From Deltaproteobacteria bacterium (GTDB lineage Bacteria; Desulfobacterota; Binatia; DP-6), in the NCBI GenBank assembly GCA_005879245.1, contig VBLA01000318.1:1-5595 (forward strand): DNA of 5,595 bases. The letters run 5' to 3'. A program made the position numbers and the translations under genes. The first letter of the stretch is position 1; each line of letters begins with the position of its first letter. Shown here in pieces: positions 1-5,595 of this stretch. The notes under the pieces were generated by a model that saw nothing but the letters and a program-made list of their open reading frames with translations, was not told where the DNA came from and ran no database searches.

Positions 1-1033
1 CGAAGATCTCCTGCGCGTCGAAGTCGCCCCAGATGGGTGTGCCGTCGTGGAACGGCGCATCGGCGTGCTTGCGGCCGATCACGATGTCGGTGAAGCCGAA
101 GTTCTGCCGGTAGATGCTGTGCATGACGGCTTCGCTCGGCCCACCGTAGAACATCTTGATGTCGAGACCGAGGAGGATGACGCGGTCGGGCACCGACTCC
201 TTCCGCGGCCCCCAGAGGGCCGGGTCGCTGTCGCCGTCGCCCAGGGCACGGGTGGCGATCAGCGCCTCGTACGTGCTCATCCGCACGTCGGCGCGGACAT
301 CGTCGCCCTTGGTCTCGCCGATGAGCGGATTCAGGCATGCGCCGGCGTTGTGGCCGGCGCGGAGAAGCGTCTCGAGCCCGTACACGAGTGCATACTCGTG
401 CGCGCGGTGGAGGGGATTCCGGGTCTGGAAGGCGACCACTCGGTTCCAGCCCTTGCCGGCCAGCAGCCGGCGCACCTCGCGCGGCGTGAGCACGTACTTC
501 CCGAACTGCGGATGGCGGGGCTGCGGCAGCACCCGGAGCCGCCCCCCGACGAGATGCGTCTTGTCGGCGTCGCCCTTGAGCGCCATGTCGGCGCCGGGAT
601 GGTCGGTCCGTTCGGTCCGGTACACCCGACGGAGGTAGTGCAGCTTGTCCCAGGGGTAGACGTCGGCGATGAGGAGGGTCGCGACGACGGTGCCCGTCGT
701 GTTGATGAGCGCGACGGTTTCACCGCGCGTGAGCTGCTTCGCGAGCGTCGCGGTGACGGGAAGGCCGATCGGGATGGTCCAGGCGTAGAGCTTCCCGCCG
801 TGCTCGATGACCGACTCGTCGAGCACCCGGTGGTAGGTGGTCTCATCCATCGGCCCGGTGAGCGGGCTGAGCGCTCCGTCGCCGAAACGATAGACGGTCG
901 AGAGGTCCGCGTCGGAGATGGGGACCTTCGGGAGCCGCGCCGCCGCGGCGCGGAACGTCGCGTCCTCGTCGGGGACGACGGTGCAGGAGACGGGCTCGGT
1001 CAGGCCGCCGTGGGGAGGAATGAGATCGGGCAT
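1..1033 (-). CDS. sat: Sulfate adenylyltransferase (ATP sulfurylase), 3' end beyond window
   Basis: Cytoplasmic enzyme that makes adenosine 5'-phosphosulfate and pyrophosphate from sulfate and ATP, the first step of sulfate assimilation (or, run in reverse, the last step of sulfite oxidation). The first 344 codons are present and the frame is open at the left edge; family members are usually near 390-400 residues, so only the C-terminal end is missing. The ATG at 1033 follows a strong AAAGGAGG with a 7-nt spacer. The N-terminus carries LIPPHGG and the early SPLTGPM segment. The nucleotide/sulfate motif Q203[10 protein letters not shown] matches the family QxRNPxHxxH. YGGP lies at 296-299 and a C-terminal FDAQEIF block is present. 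The usual GRDHAG is GRKHAD (320-325), followed by extra residues before WGDFDAQ, so this is a divergent Sat clade. It is the last visible gene of the operon, 47 nt after the permease, which fits sulfate uptake followed by activation. The family call is firm; the physiological direction is inferred. Confidence 0.95.
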   Translation of the reverse strand, partial: MPDLIPPHGGLTEPVSCTVVPDEDATFRAAAARLPKVPISDADLSTVYRFGDGALSPLTGPMDETTYHRVLDESVIEHGGKLYAWTIPIGLPVTATLAKQLTRGETVALINTTGTVVATLLIADVYPWDKLHYLRRVYRTERTDHPGADMALKGDADKTHLVGGRLRVLPQPRHPQFGKYVLTPREVRRLLAGKGWNRVVAFQTRNPLHRAHEYALVYGLETLLRAGHNAGACLNPLIGETKGDDVRADVRMSTYEALIATRALGDGDSDPALWGPRKESVPDRVILLGLDIKMFYGGPSEAVMHSIYRQNFGFTDIVIGRKHADAPFHDGTPIWGDFDAQEIF

Positions 1034-1040
1034 AGCGCGG

Positions 1041-1048
1041 CCTCCTTT
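1041..1048 (-). promoter_or_regulatory. Strong Shine-Dalgarno of sat
   Basis: On the minus strand AAAGGAGG ends 7 nt before the ATG at 1033. It is the strongest ribosome binding site in the window and fixes the sat start. It may be paired in a leader hairpin (1041-1062). Confidence 0.85.
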
Positions 1049-1062
1049 AGGGGAAACGGAGG
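1041..1062 (-). promoter_or_regulatory. Possible SD-sequestering hairpin in the sat leader
   Basis: In the 47-nt gap before sat, the transcript reads CCTCC-G-TTT, then CCCCT, then AAAGGAGG. The outer arms can form an 8-bp stem with one bulged G and a 5-nt loop, burying the whole Shine-Dalgarno. Just upstream (1059-1070) GAGG-ATCT-CCTC can form a competing small stem that uses part of the same CCTCC arm. The pairing is seen directly; a regulatory role is inference. There is no T-run after it, so it does not look like an intrinsic terminator. Confidence 0.4.
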
Positions 1063-1080
1063 AGATCCTCAAATCGCGCG

Positions 1081-2559
1081 TCAGGGATGCGGTGCGCCGA
1101 TCGTGAGGCCGATGAGGGGCCAGTAGTATCGGGCGACGAGGTTGAAGGCCACCCATGCGATGGCGACCAGGATGAAGCCCGGGCCAAGCATATCGCGGAG
1201 ACGCAGGTAGCCCGAGGAGTAGGCGATGGCGTTGCCGGGCGTGCCGACCGGCAGCGTGAACGCCAGACCCGCAGGCAGCGCAACGGCCGGTGCCATGATG
1301 CGTGGGTCGATCCCGAACTGCTGGGCGATGCCGAGGGCGACGGGCATGAGGAGCGCCACCACGGCGGAATGGCTCATGGCCTCGGTCAGGAGGATGCCGA
1401 ACGCCGAGATCATGGCGATGACGGCGAGCGGGCTGTGTGCCCAGCGGGTCACCGTCACGCTGGCGATCCAGAGCGACGCGCCGGAGCGGTTCAGCGCCGA
1501 GCCCAAGGCGATCGCCCCGCCGTACATGAGGAGCACCCCCCAGTTCACGTACTCCTCGACGCCCCTCCAGGTGAGGAGCCCGAAGAGGAAGATCACCACC
1601 ACGGCTCCCATCGCGATGCTGGCGAGACCGAACTCCTCGCCCCCGATGATCCACGCGGCGAGCGTCCCGAGCATGATGAAGCCGATCGCGCGCTCGTTGA
1701 TCGAGGGGCGACCCATCTTGAGCGCCTTCTCCTCGATCACCTGATCGGCGTCCCGCACGGACGCGATGTCGATCGGGAAGAAGCGGATGATCACCTGCCA
1801 GCCCGCCAGGAGGAGGACCGCCACGAGCGGCCAGGCCGCGAGCGTCCACTGCCCGAAGGTGTACGTCTGCCCGGTCGTCTCCCGTAGCATGCCGAGGGCG
1901 AGCGGGGCGCGGCCGCCCCCGAGGAGCGTCGCGATGCCCCCGATCTGCGTTCCCCAGGCCATGGCGAGAAAGAGCGCGCGGCCGTAGTTGCTCTGGCCGC
2001 GTTGCAGGCGGAGCACGCGCGCGATCTCGACCGTGATCGGAAACGTCATGGCGGCCACCGCGTGCTCCGACATGAAGAACGCCATGAACGCGTTCATCAG
2101 GAAGAGCGAGAGCAGGAGCGAGCGGGGCGTGTGCCCGAAGCGGCGGAGGATCGTAATCGCGATCCGGGTGGAGAGCCCGCACTTCATCAGCGAGGCGGCG
2201 AGAATGAAGGCGCCCAGGATGAAGAACACCGCCTCGTTGCCGAAGAGCGCGTAGGTGTCCTTCGCCGAAAGCACGCCCGTCGTGGGGAGGAGCACCATGG
2301 CGAGGAGGCTCGTCACCATGAGCGGCAGGACGCTCGTCACCCAGTACACCAGGCAGATGGCGAAGATCGCGAGCGCCTTCTGCCCCTCGGGCGGGAGCCC
2401 TGCCGGCGGCTCCATCACCCGCAGGACCAGGAACGCCGCGAGCCCGACGAGCAGGACCGTCGGCCGGTAGGTCCGCCCGACCAGGATGCGCCAGAGGGGC
2501 CGGGTATCGATGACGACCTCGCCAGGGGTGCCTCGCACGCGGTCGGAGGTGGTGGCCAC
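1081..2559 (-). CDS. DASS/SLC13-family anion permease, probable sulfate or other anion importer
   Basis: A 492-residue integral inner-membrane protein, the usual length for DASS/SLC13 (CitT/INDY-like) permeases. About 30 cytoplasmic-looking residues precede many hydrophobic spans (first near 33-48, last near 460-478). Both inverted-repeat halves are recognisable: [11 protein letters not shown] at 206-216 and [17 protein letters not shown] at 436-452, the latter a good match to the family signature after the second re-entrant hairpin. The SNT motifs that bind Na+ and substrate in characterised members such as VcINDY are replaced by S164-E-H and S396-H-S, so ion coupling and substrate cannot be copied from them. 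The start is GTG, 12 nt after the preceding TAG, with AGGAAG overlapping that stop; it ends 47 nt before sat. The sat neighbour favours sulfate as cargo, but thiosulfate, a dicarboxylate or another anion is possible. Family assignment is confident; substrate is inference. Confidence 0.88.
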   Translation of the reverse strand: MATTSDRVRGTPGEVVIDTRPLWRILVGRTYRPTVLLVGLAAFLVLRVMEPPAGLPPEGQKALAIFAICLVYWVTSVLPLMVTSLLAMVLLPTTGVLSAKDTYALFGNEAVFFILGAFILAASLMKCGLSTRIAITILRRFGHTPRSLLLSLFLMNAFMAFFMSEHAVAAMTFPITVEIARVLRLQRGQSNYGRALFLAMAWGTQIGGIATLLGGGRAPLALGMLRETTGQTYTFGQWTLAAWPLVAVLLLAGWQVIIRFFPIDIASVRDADQVIEEKALKMGRPSINERAIGFIMLGTLAAWIIGGEEFGLASIAMGAVVVIFLFGLLTWRGVEEYVNWGVLLMYGGAIALGSALNRSGASLWIASVTVTRWAHSPLAVIAMISAFGILLTEAMSHSAVVALLMPVALGIAQQFGIDPRIMAPAVALPAGLAFTLPVGTPGNAIAYSSGYLRLRDMLGPGFILVAIAWVAFNLVARYYWPLIGLTIGAPHP

Positions 2560-2571
2560 GCCGGGGTCTTC

Positions 2572-3192
2572 CTACAGCTGGGCCGAGTCGAACGACTCGC
2601 TCACGTTCCGGACGCGCAGACGACGGCGGAAGCGGGCGAGGCCGCGAGCGGCCAGCGCGCCGAGTCGAAAGCGCGTCAGGTGCTGCACCGTCACGGCGAG
2701 CCGGGCATCGTCGCCGGCGAAGTGGCGTGCCTCGAGCGGCGTGATGCCGAGCGCGAGGTCGCGCACCCAGCCCATGTTGATGCCGTGACGCTTGACCGAG
2801 CGGTAGAGCTCGGCGAGCACGGGGATGATCTCGGCTGGCTCGGGGAGCGGCGCCTCGCCGCGGACGATCGAGGCGACCGGGACGACCCCCTTGGCGGCGA
2901 GCGCCTCGATCCCCGCGAGGGTCGACTGGGCCGGCTCGAGGCCGATCACGAGGTCGCTCCACACCGTACCGCTCGGAAACACCCCCGCCGCGTAGCCGAG
3001 CGCGTCGAGATAGCGATCGCGCCCGATGTAGCGGGCCCGGCCGATGCAATGCCGGCCGAGGACGGTCGGGTCGTAGATCTCGAGGTTGTAGCTGAGCGCA
3101 TCGACGCCCATGGCATAGGTCCGGTCGATCCACGCGGTCGAGCGCGGGGGGTGGATCTGGGTCACGACCAGCGTGTCGAAGTGCCGGCGCAC
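2572..3192 (-). CDS. Radical SAM protein, C-terminal portion (206 aa), out of frame with its N-terminal part
   Basis: This piece carries no iron-sulfur cysteine motif but reads as the later strands of a radical SAM barrel: [11 protein letters not shown] (6-16), [14 protein letters not shown] (28-41) and [21 protein letters not shown] (78-98). These resemble core segments of biotin-synthase-like radical SAM enzymes. It ends in an Arg-rich helical tail (about 170-195). The nominal start is GTG at 3192, four bases after the TGA of the cluster-bearing piece. GGGG directly abuts that GTG, so no properly spaced ribosome binding site serves independent initiation. Dropping one base from the CC at 3202-3203 would join it to the upstream frame through [10 protein letters not shown], giving one protein of about 362 residues, a normal length for a single-domain radical SAM enzyme. 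It is therefore best read as the second half of a broken or frameshifted gene. The reaction is unknown. Confidence 0.8.
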   Translation of the reverse strand: MRRHFDTLVVTQIHPPRSTAWIDRTYAMGVDALSYNLEIYDPTVLGRHCIGRARYIGRDRYLDALGYAAGVFPSGTVWSDLVIGLEPAQSTLAGIEALAAKGVVPVASIVRGEAPLPEPAEIIPVLAELYRSVKRHGINMGWVRDLALGITPLEARHFAGDDARLAVTVQHLTRFRLGALAARGLARFRRRLRVRNVSESFDSAQL

Positions 3193-3204
3193 CCCCTCAA
3201 TGGA
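3192..3204 (-). other. Frame break within the radical SAM gene
   Basis: On the minus strand GTG-ATC-CAT-TGA ends the N-terminal frame. The C-terminal frame is open only from T3204 because TGA occupies 3207-3205 in that frame. The two frames therefore overlap by only a few bases (3204-3200). Loss of one base there, or a +1 slip at CAT-TGA-G, restores a continuous protein. The G5 run at 3196-3192 lies after the stop and cannot by itself explain the break. No AGGGGG-type stimulator precedes the stop as in prfB. An indel in the genome or assembly is the simplest reading. Confidence 0.75.
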
Positions 3205-3667
3205 TCACGTCGGCGATGGGGGCAGCATCCCGTTCGACCGCCACCCGTGCCCCCTCGAGACAGAAGCGGCATGGCGCGCCGTTCATGCTGTAGCCGCAGG
3301 CCGCCCCGGGGCTGATCACCAGGTGGCCGGCGCGGACCGTGGCGATCGTGGACATCGGGGTGCCGCGGCTGGTGCGCCGTTCGTAGAAGCGTGGGGGGGT
3401 GGCGATGCGGACTTCGATTCGGAGGTCGGCGTTGCCGGTGGCGTCGCCGCGAAGGAGGTAGGTGTCGTCACCCTCGGCGGCGAGCACGTAGGGAGTGGGC
3501 GTGTCGACGATGGGCACACCAACCCAGACTTCTCCAGGCAGGACGACGTCCAGCGAGGGCCGCGCCGACGAGCCGGCGCCCCTCCCGCGTCCGATCCGCT
3601 GGGCGAGGGCAGCATCGAGACGCGCGCCGTGCACGGCCAGCTCGAGCTTCAGGTGCACGGGCTCCAT
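3197..3667 (-). CDS. Radical SAM protein, N-terminal portion with the [4Fe-4S] cysteine motif (156 aa)
   Basis: About 90 residues of N-terminal lead precede a PPRFYERRTSRGTPMSTIA stretch and then C124-GYSMNGAP-C133-RF-C136, a CX8CX2C cluster motif. The canonical radical SAM motif is CX3CX2C. The longer first spacing together with the preceding RFY segment recalls the MSMEG_0568-like, biotin-synthase-related group; that resemblance is from memory and is tentative. The ORF stops at TGA 3199-3197, soon after the motif, before most of the barrel, so alone it could bind a cluster but not form a complete active site. The start is firm: ATG at 3667 directly follows the TGA of the E1-like gene and has GGAGG 7 nt upstream. 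It is translationally coupled to that gene, suggesting a shared pathway. The substrate is unknown; sulfur insertion or modification of a sulfur-bearing compound is only guessed from context. Confidence 0.82.
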   Translation of the reverse strand: MEPVHLKLELAVHGARLDAALAQRIGRGRGAGSSARPSLDVVLPGEVWVGVPIVDTPTPYVLAAEGDDTYLLRGDATGNADLRIEVRIATPPRFYERRTSRGTPMSTIATVRAGHLVISPGAACGYSMNGAPCRFCLEGARVAVERDAAPIADVIH

Positions 3668-4321
3668 TCAGCCGCCTCCGCAGACCGAGCAGCCCGTGGT
3701 CGGCGGCAGCGGCTCCGCCGCGAAGATTCCGTCCCCGCAGGCGAGCGTGTGCAATCGACCCTGGCTCGGGGGGAAGAGGAGAGCCGCGAGCGTTTCGCTG
3801 GCGGCCAGCGCGCCCGCCGCCAGCGCGGCTGGCGCCGCGAACCGCCCGGACGCGCCCCTCCCCTCGAGGGCGAGGACCGCTCGCGGGAGGCAGGCGACAC
3901 AGGGACGGCCGACCAGCGTGGCGACCACCGCCCGGGCGTCGGCGAGCACGCCGACGACGAGCGGACGTCCTGCCGCCTGCGCTCGGCGCCCGAGCGTGGC
4001 CGTGAGCTCGCCGTCGCCCGCCAGGTCGACGAGCACGTCGACCTCGGGCACGACGGTCGCCGCATCGGTGAGCGCGAGCCGCCGCAGCCGGCAGTCCGGC
4101 CCGAGCTCGGGCAGGCTTCCCCCGTGGGCGAGGAGATCGAGCGCACCCACCCCCGCCCGTCCGAGGAGAACCGCCGCGGCCGTCGCTGCCTCGCCGGCAC
4201 CCGCCAGAACGACGTGGGCAGCCAGGAGGCGCGCCTGACCGCGGCCGCCGATCTCGGGGAGGAGGATCTGGCGGCTGTAGCGCTCGATCTGCGCGTCCGT
4301 CAGGCTCAGCGCGGTGCTCAC
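3668..4321 (-). CDS. Degenerate ThiF/MoeB/HesA (E1-like) family protein
   Basis: E1-like enzymes of this family adenylate the C-terminal glycine of ubiquitin-like sulfur carriers (ThiS, MoaD, CysO). The N-terminus IERYSRQILLPEIGGRGQARL (12-32) is a classic family opening, followed by a Rossmann strand VVLAGAGEAATAA (37-49), where GAGGLG would be usual. PLVVGV (120-125) and two CxxC pairs, C141-VA-C144 and C211-SV-C214, match the structural zinc site of MoeB/ThiF. The segment DxDxVxxSNLxRQ expected after GVGALDLL (57-64) is absent and replaced by a short AHGGSLPELG stretch. D103 may correspond to the Mg-binding Asp of MoeB. At 217 residues it is shorter than the usual 240-270. GTG start overlaps the NIL stop (GTGA); the stop abuts the radical SAM ATG. 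The C-terminus is GGG. It may be a scaffold, carrier-binding protein or altered enzyme; adenylation is doubtful. Confidence 0.85.
   Translation of the reverse strand: MSTALSLTDAQIERYSRQILLPEIGGRGQARLLAAHVVLAGAGEAATAAAVLLGRAGVGALDLLAHGGSLPELGPDCRLRRLALTDAATVVPEVDVLVDLAGDGELTATLGRRAQAAGRPLVVGVLADARAVVATLVGRPCVACLPRAVLALEGRGASGRFAAPAALAAGALAASETLAALLFPPSQGRLHTLACGDGIFAAEPLPPTTGCSVCGGG
3675..3679 (-). promoter_or_regulatory. Shine-Dalgarno of the radical SAM gene inside the preceding coding end
   Basis: GGAGG lies within the final Gly codons of the E1-like protein (TGC GGA GGC GGC TGA), 7 nt before the ATG at 3667. It fixes the radical SAM start and indicates coupled translation. Confidence 0.75.
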
Positions 4322-4602
4322 TCGATGATGTTCTTCTCGATCGGCTCGACGGTGACGCCGTGCTCACGGAACCAGGCGACGGCGGCGTCGATCTCGTCCT
4401 GAACCCCGTCGAGCTCGAGGGCGATGATGCCGATCTCCTCGCTCACGCTCGCACTCCGCACGTTGAATCCGAGATCGAACTTCTTGCTCATTTGATAGAT
4501 GAGCGGTTCCTTCACGAGGGCCTTGGGATACGTCAGGTAGAACTTCGCGCGCGTCACCGCCCCGCGTCGCGCGCGCCCCGCCCGTGCCGGCACGCGCTTC
4601 AT
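4318..4602 (-). CDS. NIL-domain small protein
   Basis: A 94-residue protein whose last 75 or so residues form an ACT-like NIL domain: KFYLTYPKALVKEPLIYQMSKK opens it, and EEIGIIALELDG followed by a helix and a final HGVTVEPIEKN strand close it. NIL domains occur at the C-terminus of methionine-importer ATPases (MetN), where they bind methionine, and as small stand-alone or ferredoxin-fused proteins near sulfur genes. No ferredoxin cysteines are present. I chose ATG 4602 because it overlaps the cysM stop as ATGA, with AGGT just upstream. A GTG at 4557 would give a bare 79-residue domain, and an earlier start at 4638 is possible but deeper inside cysM. The first 19 residues from 4602 are Arg-rich and unlike the domain, so the GTG is a serious alternative. 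Likely role is binding a sulfur amino acid or assisting neighbours; this is inferred. Confidence 0.85.
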   Translation of the reverse strand: MKRVPARAGRARRGAVTRAKFYLTYPKALVKEPLIYQMSKKFDLGFNVRSASVSEEIGIIALELDGVQDEIDAAVAWFREHGVTVEPIEKNIIE

Positions 4603-5585
4603 TCGACCTGACCGGGGAGCCGCTGCCAGCCGAGCCACAGGTTCGTCGACAGGTAGCGGTCGCCGAAGTCGGCGAAGAGGACGACGATCGTCCCCGCCGC
4701 GAGCTGGCGCGCCACCTGGAGCGCTGCGACGAGCGCCGCGCCGCTCGACTGCCCGACGAGCAGGCCCTCCTCACGCCCCAGGCGGTAGACCATGTTGTAG
4801 GCATCGTCGGTGGCGATGCCGATTTTCCGGTCGAGCGCTTCCTCGTGATAGATACCCGGCACGATCGACGATGCCATGTGCTTCAGCCCCTCGAGCCCGT
4901 GGAACGCGTCGTCGGGTTCGGCGGCGACGATCTGCACCGCCCGGTTCTGCTCCTTCAGGTAGCGGCCCGTTCCCATGATGGTCCCGCCGGTGCCGATGCC
5001 CGCCACGAAGTGGGTGACGTTCCCCGCGGTCTGCCGCCAGATCTCCGGGCCGGTCGTCTCGTAGTGGGCCTGCGGATTGGCCGCATTGTTGTACTGATCC
5101 GGCTTGAAATAGCGCTCGGGGGCCTCGGCGAGGATCTTCCGGCAGAGACGGATCGCGCCGTCGGAGCCCTCCAGGGGGTTGCTGTAGATCGCCTTGGCCC
5201 CGAAGGCCACGACGACCTTCTTCCGCTCGACGCTCACGTTACCCGGCATGACGAGCTCGACGGGATAGCCAAGGGCGGCGCCCACCATGGCGAGGGCGAT
5301 GCCCGTGTTCCCCGAGGTCGAGTCGATGATGGTCTTCCCCGACCGGAGCGCCCCGCGCGCGAGCCCGTCCTCGATCATCTTGAGGGCGGGACGGTCCTTG
5401 ACGGAGCCGCCCGGGTTGAACCCCTCGAGCTTGCCGAAGAGCCGGACCCCGGGCGCGACTCCGTCGCGCACGCGCCGGATCTCGACCAGGGGGGTGTTGC
5501 CGACCAGCTCGAACGTCGAGGCGGCCGAAAGCGGCCCGCTCCGTTTGGAGACCGGCTGGCCGAGGACGGCCGGCGCGCGCAGCAT
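4599..5585 (-). CDS. cysM: PLP-dependent cysteine synthase, CysM type
   Basis: Cytoplasmic fold-type II PLP enzyme that replaces the leaving group of an activated serine (O-acetyl- or O-phosphoserine) with sulfide, thiosulfate or carrier-bound thiocarboxylate to form cysteine. At 328 residues the length is normal. VGNTPLVEI (28-36) is followed by the Schiff-base lysine K63 in GGSVKDRPA, the substrate loop TSGNTG (90-95), the phosphate-binding GTGGT (198-202), QSSGA (279-283) and a C-terminal GDRYLST block. GLKHM at 233-237 has Lys where I recall Arg in mycobacterial and E. coli CysM, which bears on substrate choice but is tentative. There is no CBS domain, unlike cystathionine beta-synthase. 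ATG at 5585 is the only plausible start and leaves about 22 residues before the family core; AGGGGG sits only 2 nt upstream, closer than ideal. First visible gene of the operon; its stop overlaps the NIL start. Confidence 0.93.
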   Translation of the reverse strand: MLRAPAVLGQPVSKRSGPLSAASTFELVGNTPLVEIRRVRDGVAPGVRLFGKLEGFNPGGSVKDRPALKMIEDGLARGALRSGKTIIDSTSGNTGIALAMVGAALGYPVELVMPGNVSVERKKVVVAFGAKAIYSNPLEGSDGAIRLCRKILAEAPERYFKPDQYNNAANPQAHYETTGPEIWRQTAGNVTHFVAGIGTGGTIMGTGRYLKEQNRAVQIVAAEPDDAFHGLEGLKHMASSIVPGIYHEEALDRKIGIATDDAYNMVYRLGREEGLLVGQSSGAALVAALQVARQLAAGTIVVLFADFGDRYLSTNLWLGWQRLPGQVE

Positions 5586-5587
5586 GA

Positions 5588-5593
5588 CCCCCT
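5588..5593 (-). promoter_or_regulatory. Putative Shine-Dalgarno of cysM
   Basis: AGGGGG is the only purine-rich element before the ATG at 5585, but the 2-nt spacer is unusually short. The window ends 10 bases upstream of the start, so the promoter, or an upstream operon member, cannot be seen. Confidence 0.45.
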
Positions 5594-5595
5594 AA

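Noticed and set aside
1041..1070. Intrinsic terminator between the permease and sat
   Set aside because: The hairpin is not followed by a T-run and runs straight into the sat ribosome binding site, so termination is unlikely.
47..1126. Long plus-strand open frame (359 codons) opposite sat
   Set aside because: Antisense to a clear sat gene. The translation is Arg/Asp/Glu/Gly-rich with no recognisable domain, a usual by-product of GC-rich third positions.
3185..3205. prfB-style programmed frameshift with an upstream SD stimulator
   Set aside because: The G-rich run lies downstream of the TGA, not 3 nt upstream, and the slip codon is CAT rather than CTT. A +1 slip stays possible but lacks the known stimulator.
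2002..3315. Plus-strand open frame of 437 codons
   Set aside because: Runs antisense across the permease and the radical SAM gene. The translation is dominated by Arg, Glu, His and Asp, with no fold or motif.
3468..4367. Minus-strand open frame of 299 codons in another frame
   Set aside because: Overlaps the E1-like gene. The translation is almost entirely Arg/Gly/Ala/Pro, whereas the E1-like frame has clear family motifs.
3173..4402. Plus-strand open frame of 409 codons
   Set aside because: Antisense across three recognisable minus-strand genes; low-complexity composition and no domain.
1..5595. tRNA, rRNA, CRISPR array, insertion sequence or attachment site
   Set aside because: Coding sequence fills nearly the whole window. 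I saw no direct-repeat array, terminal inverted repeats, transposase motif or tRNA-like cloverleaf.

Overview
The window is a strongly GC-rich stretch in which every credible gene lies on the minus strand. Transcription runs from the right edge to the left edge. GC-rich third codon positions, GTG starts and tight gene packing suggest an uncultured soil or subsurface bacterium. Methylomirabilota/Rokubacteria-like or deltaproteobacterial-like lineages come to mind, but this is an impression and the lineage is not established.

In transcription order the layout is: a PLP-dependent cysteine synthase of CysM type (5585-4599); a small NIL-domain protein (4602-4318); a short, degenerate ThiF/MoeB/HesA-type E1-like protein (4321-3668); a radical SAM protein split into two reading frames (3667-3197 and 3192-2572); a DASS/SLC13-type anion permease (2559-1081); and sulfate adenylyltransferase, sat (1033 to beyond the left edge). 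Junctions are an ATGA overlap, a GTGA overlap, TGA directly followed by ATG, the frame break, a 12-nt gap and a 47-nt gap. This looks like one operon. No gap exceeds 50 nt, so there is no long gene-free region.

The genes read as a sulfur-assimilation unit: an anion permease that may import sulfate, Sat to activate it to APS, and CysM to place sulfide or carrier-bound sulfur on an activated serine. The E1-like protein recalls the mycobacterial CysM-CysO-MoeZ route, in which sulfur is delivered on a thiocarboxylated carrier protein. However, no carrier or protease gene is visible here, and the E1-like protein lacks much of the usual adenylation machinery. The roles of the radical SAM protein and the NIL protein are unknown.

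The points most worth a second look are: the one-base frame break inside the radical SAM gene; the E1-like protein that keeps its zinc cysteines but lacks the usual ATP-site segment; non-canonical SNT motifs in the permease; a GRKHAD variant in Sat; and a possible hairpin that hides the sat ribosome binding site.
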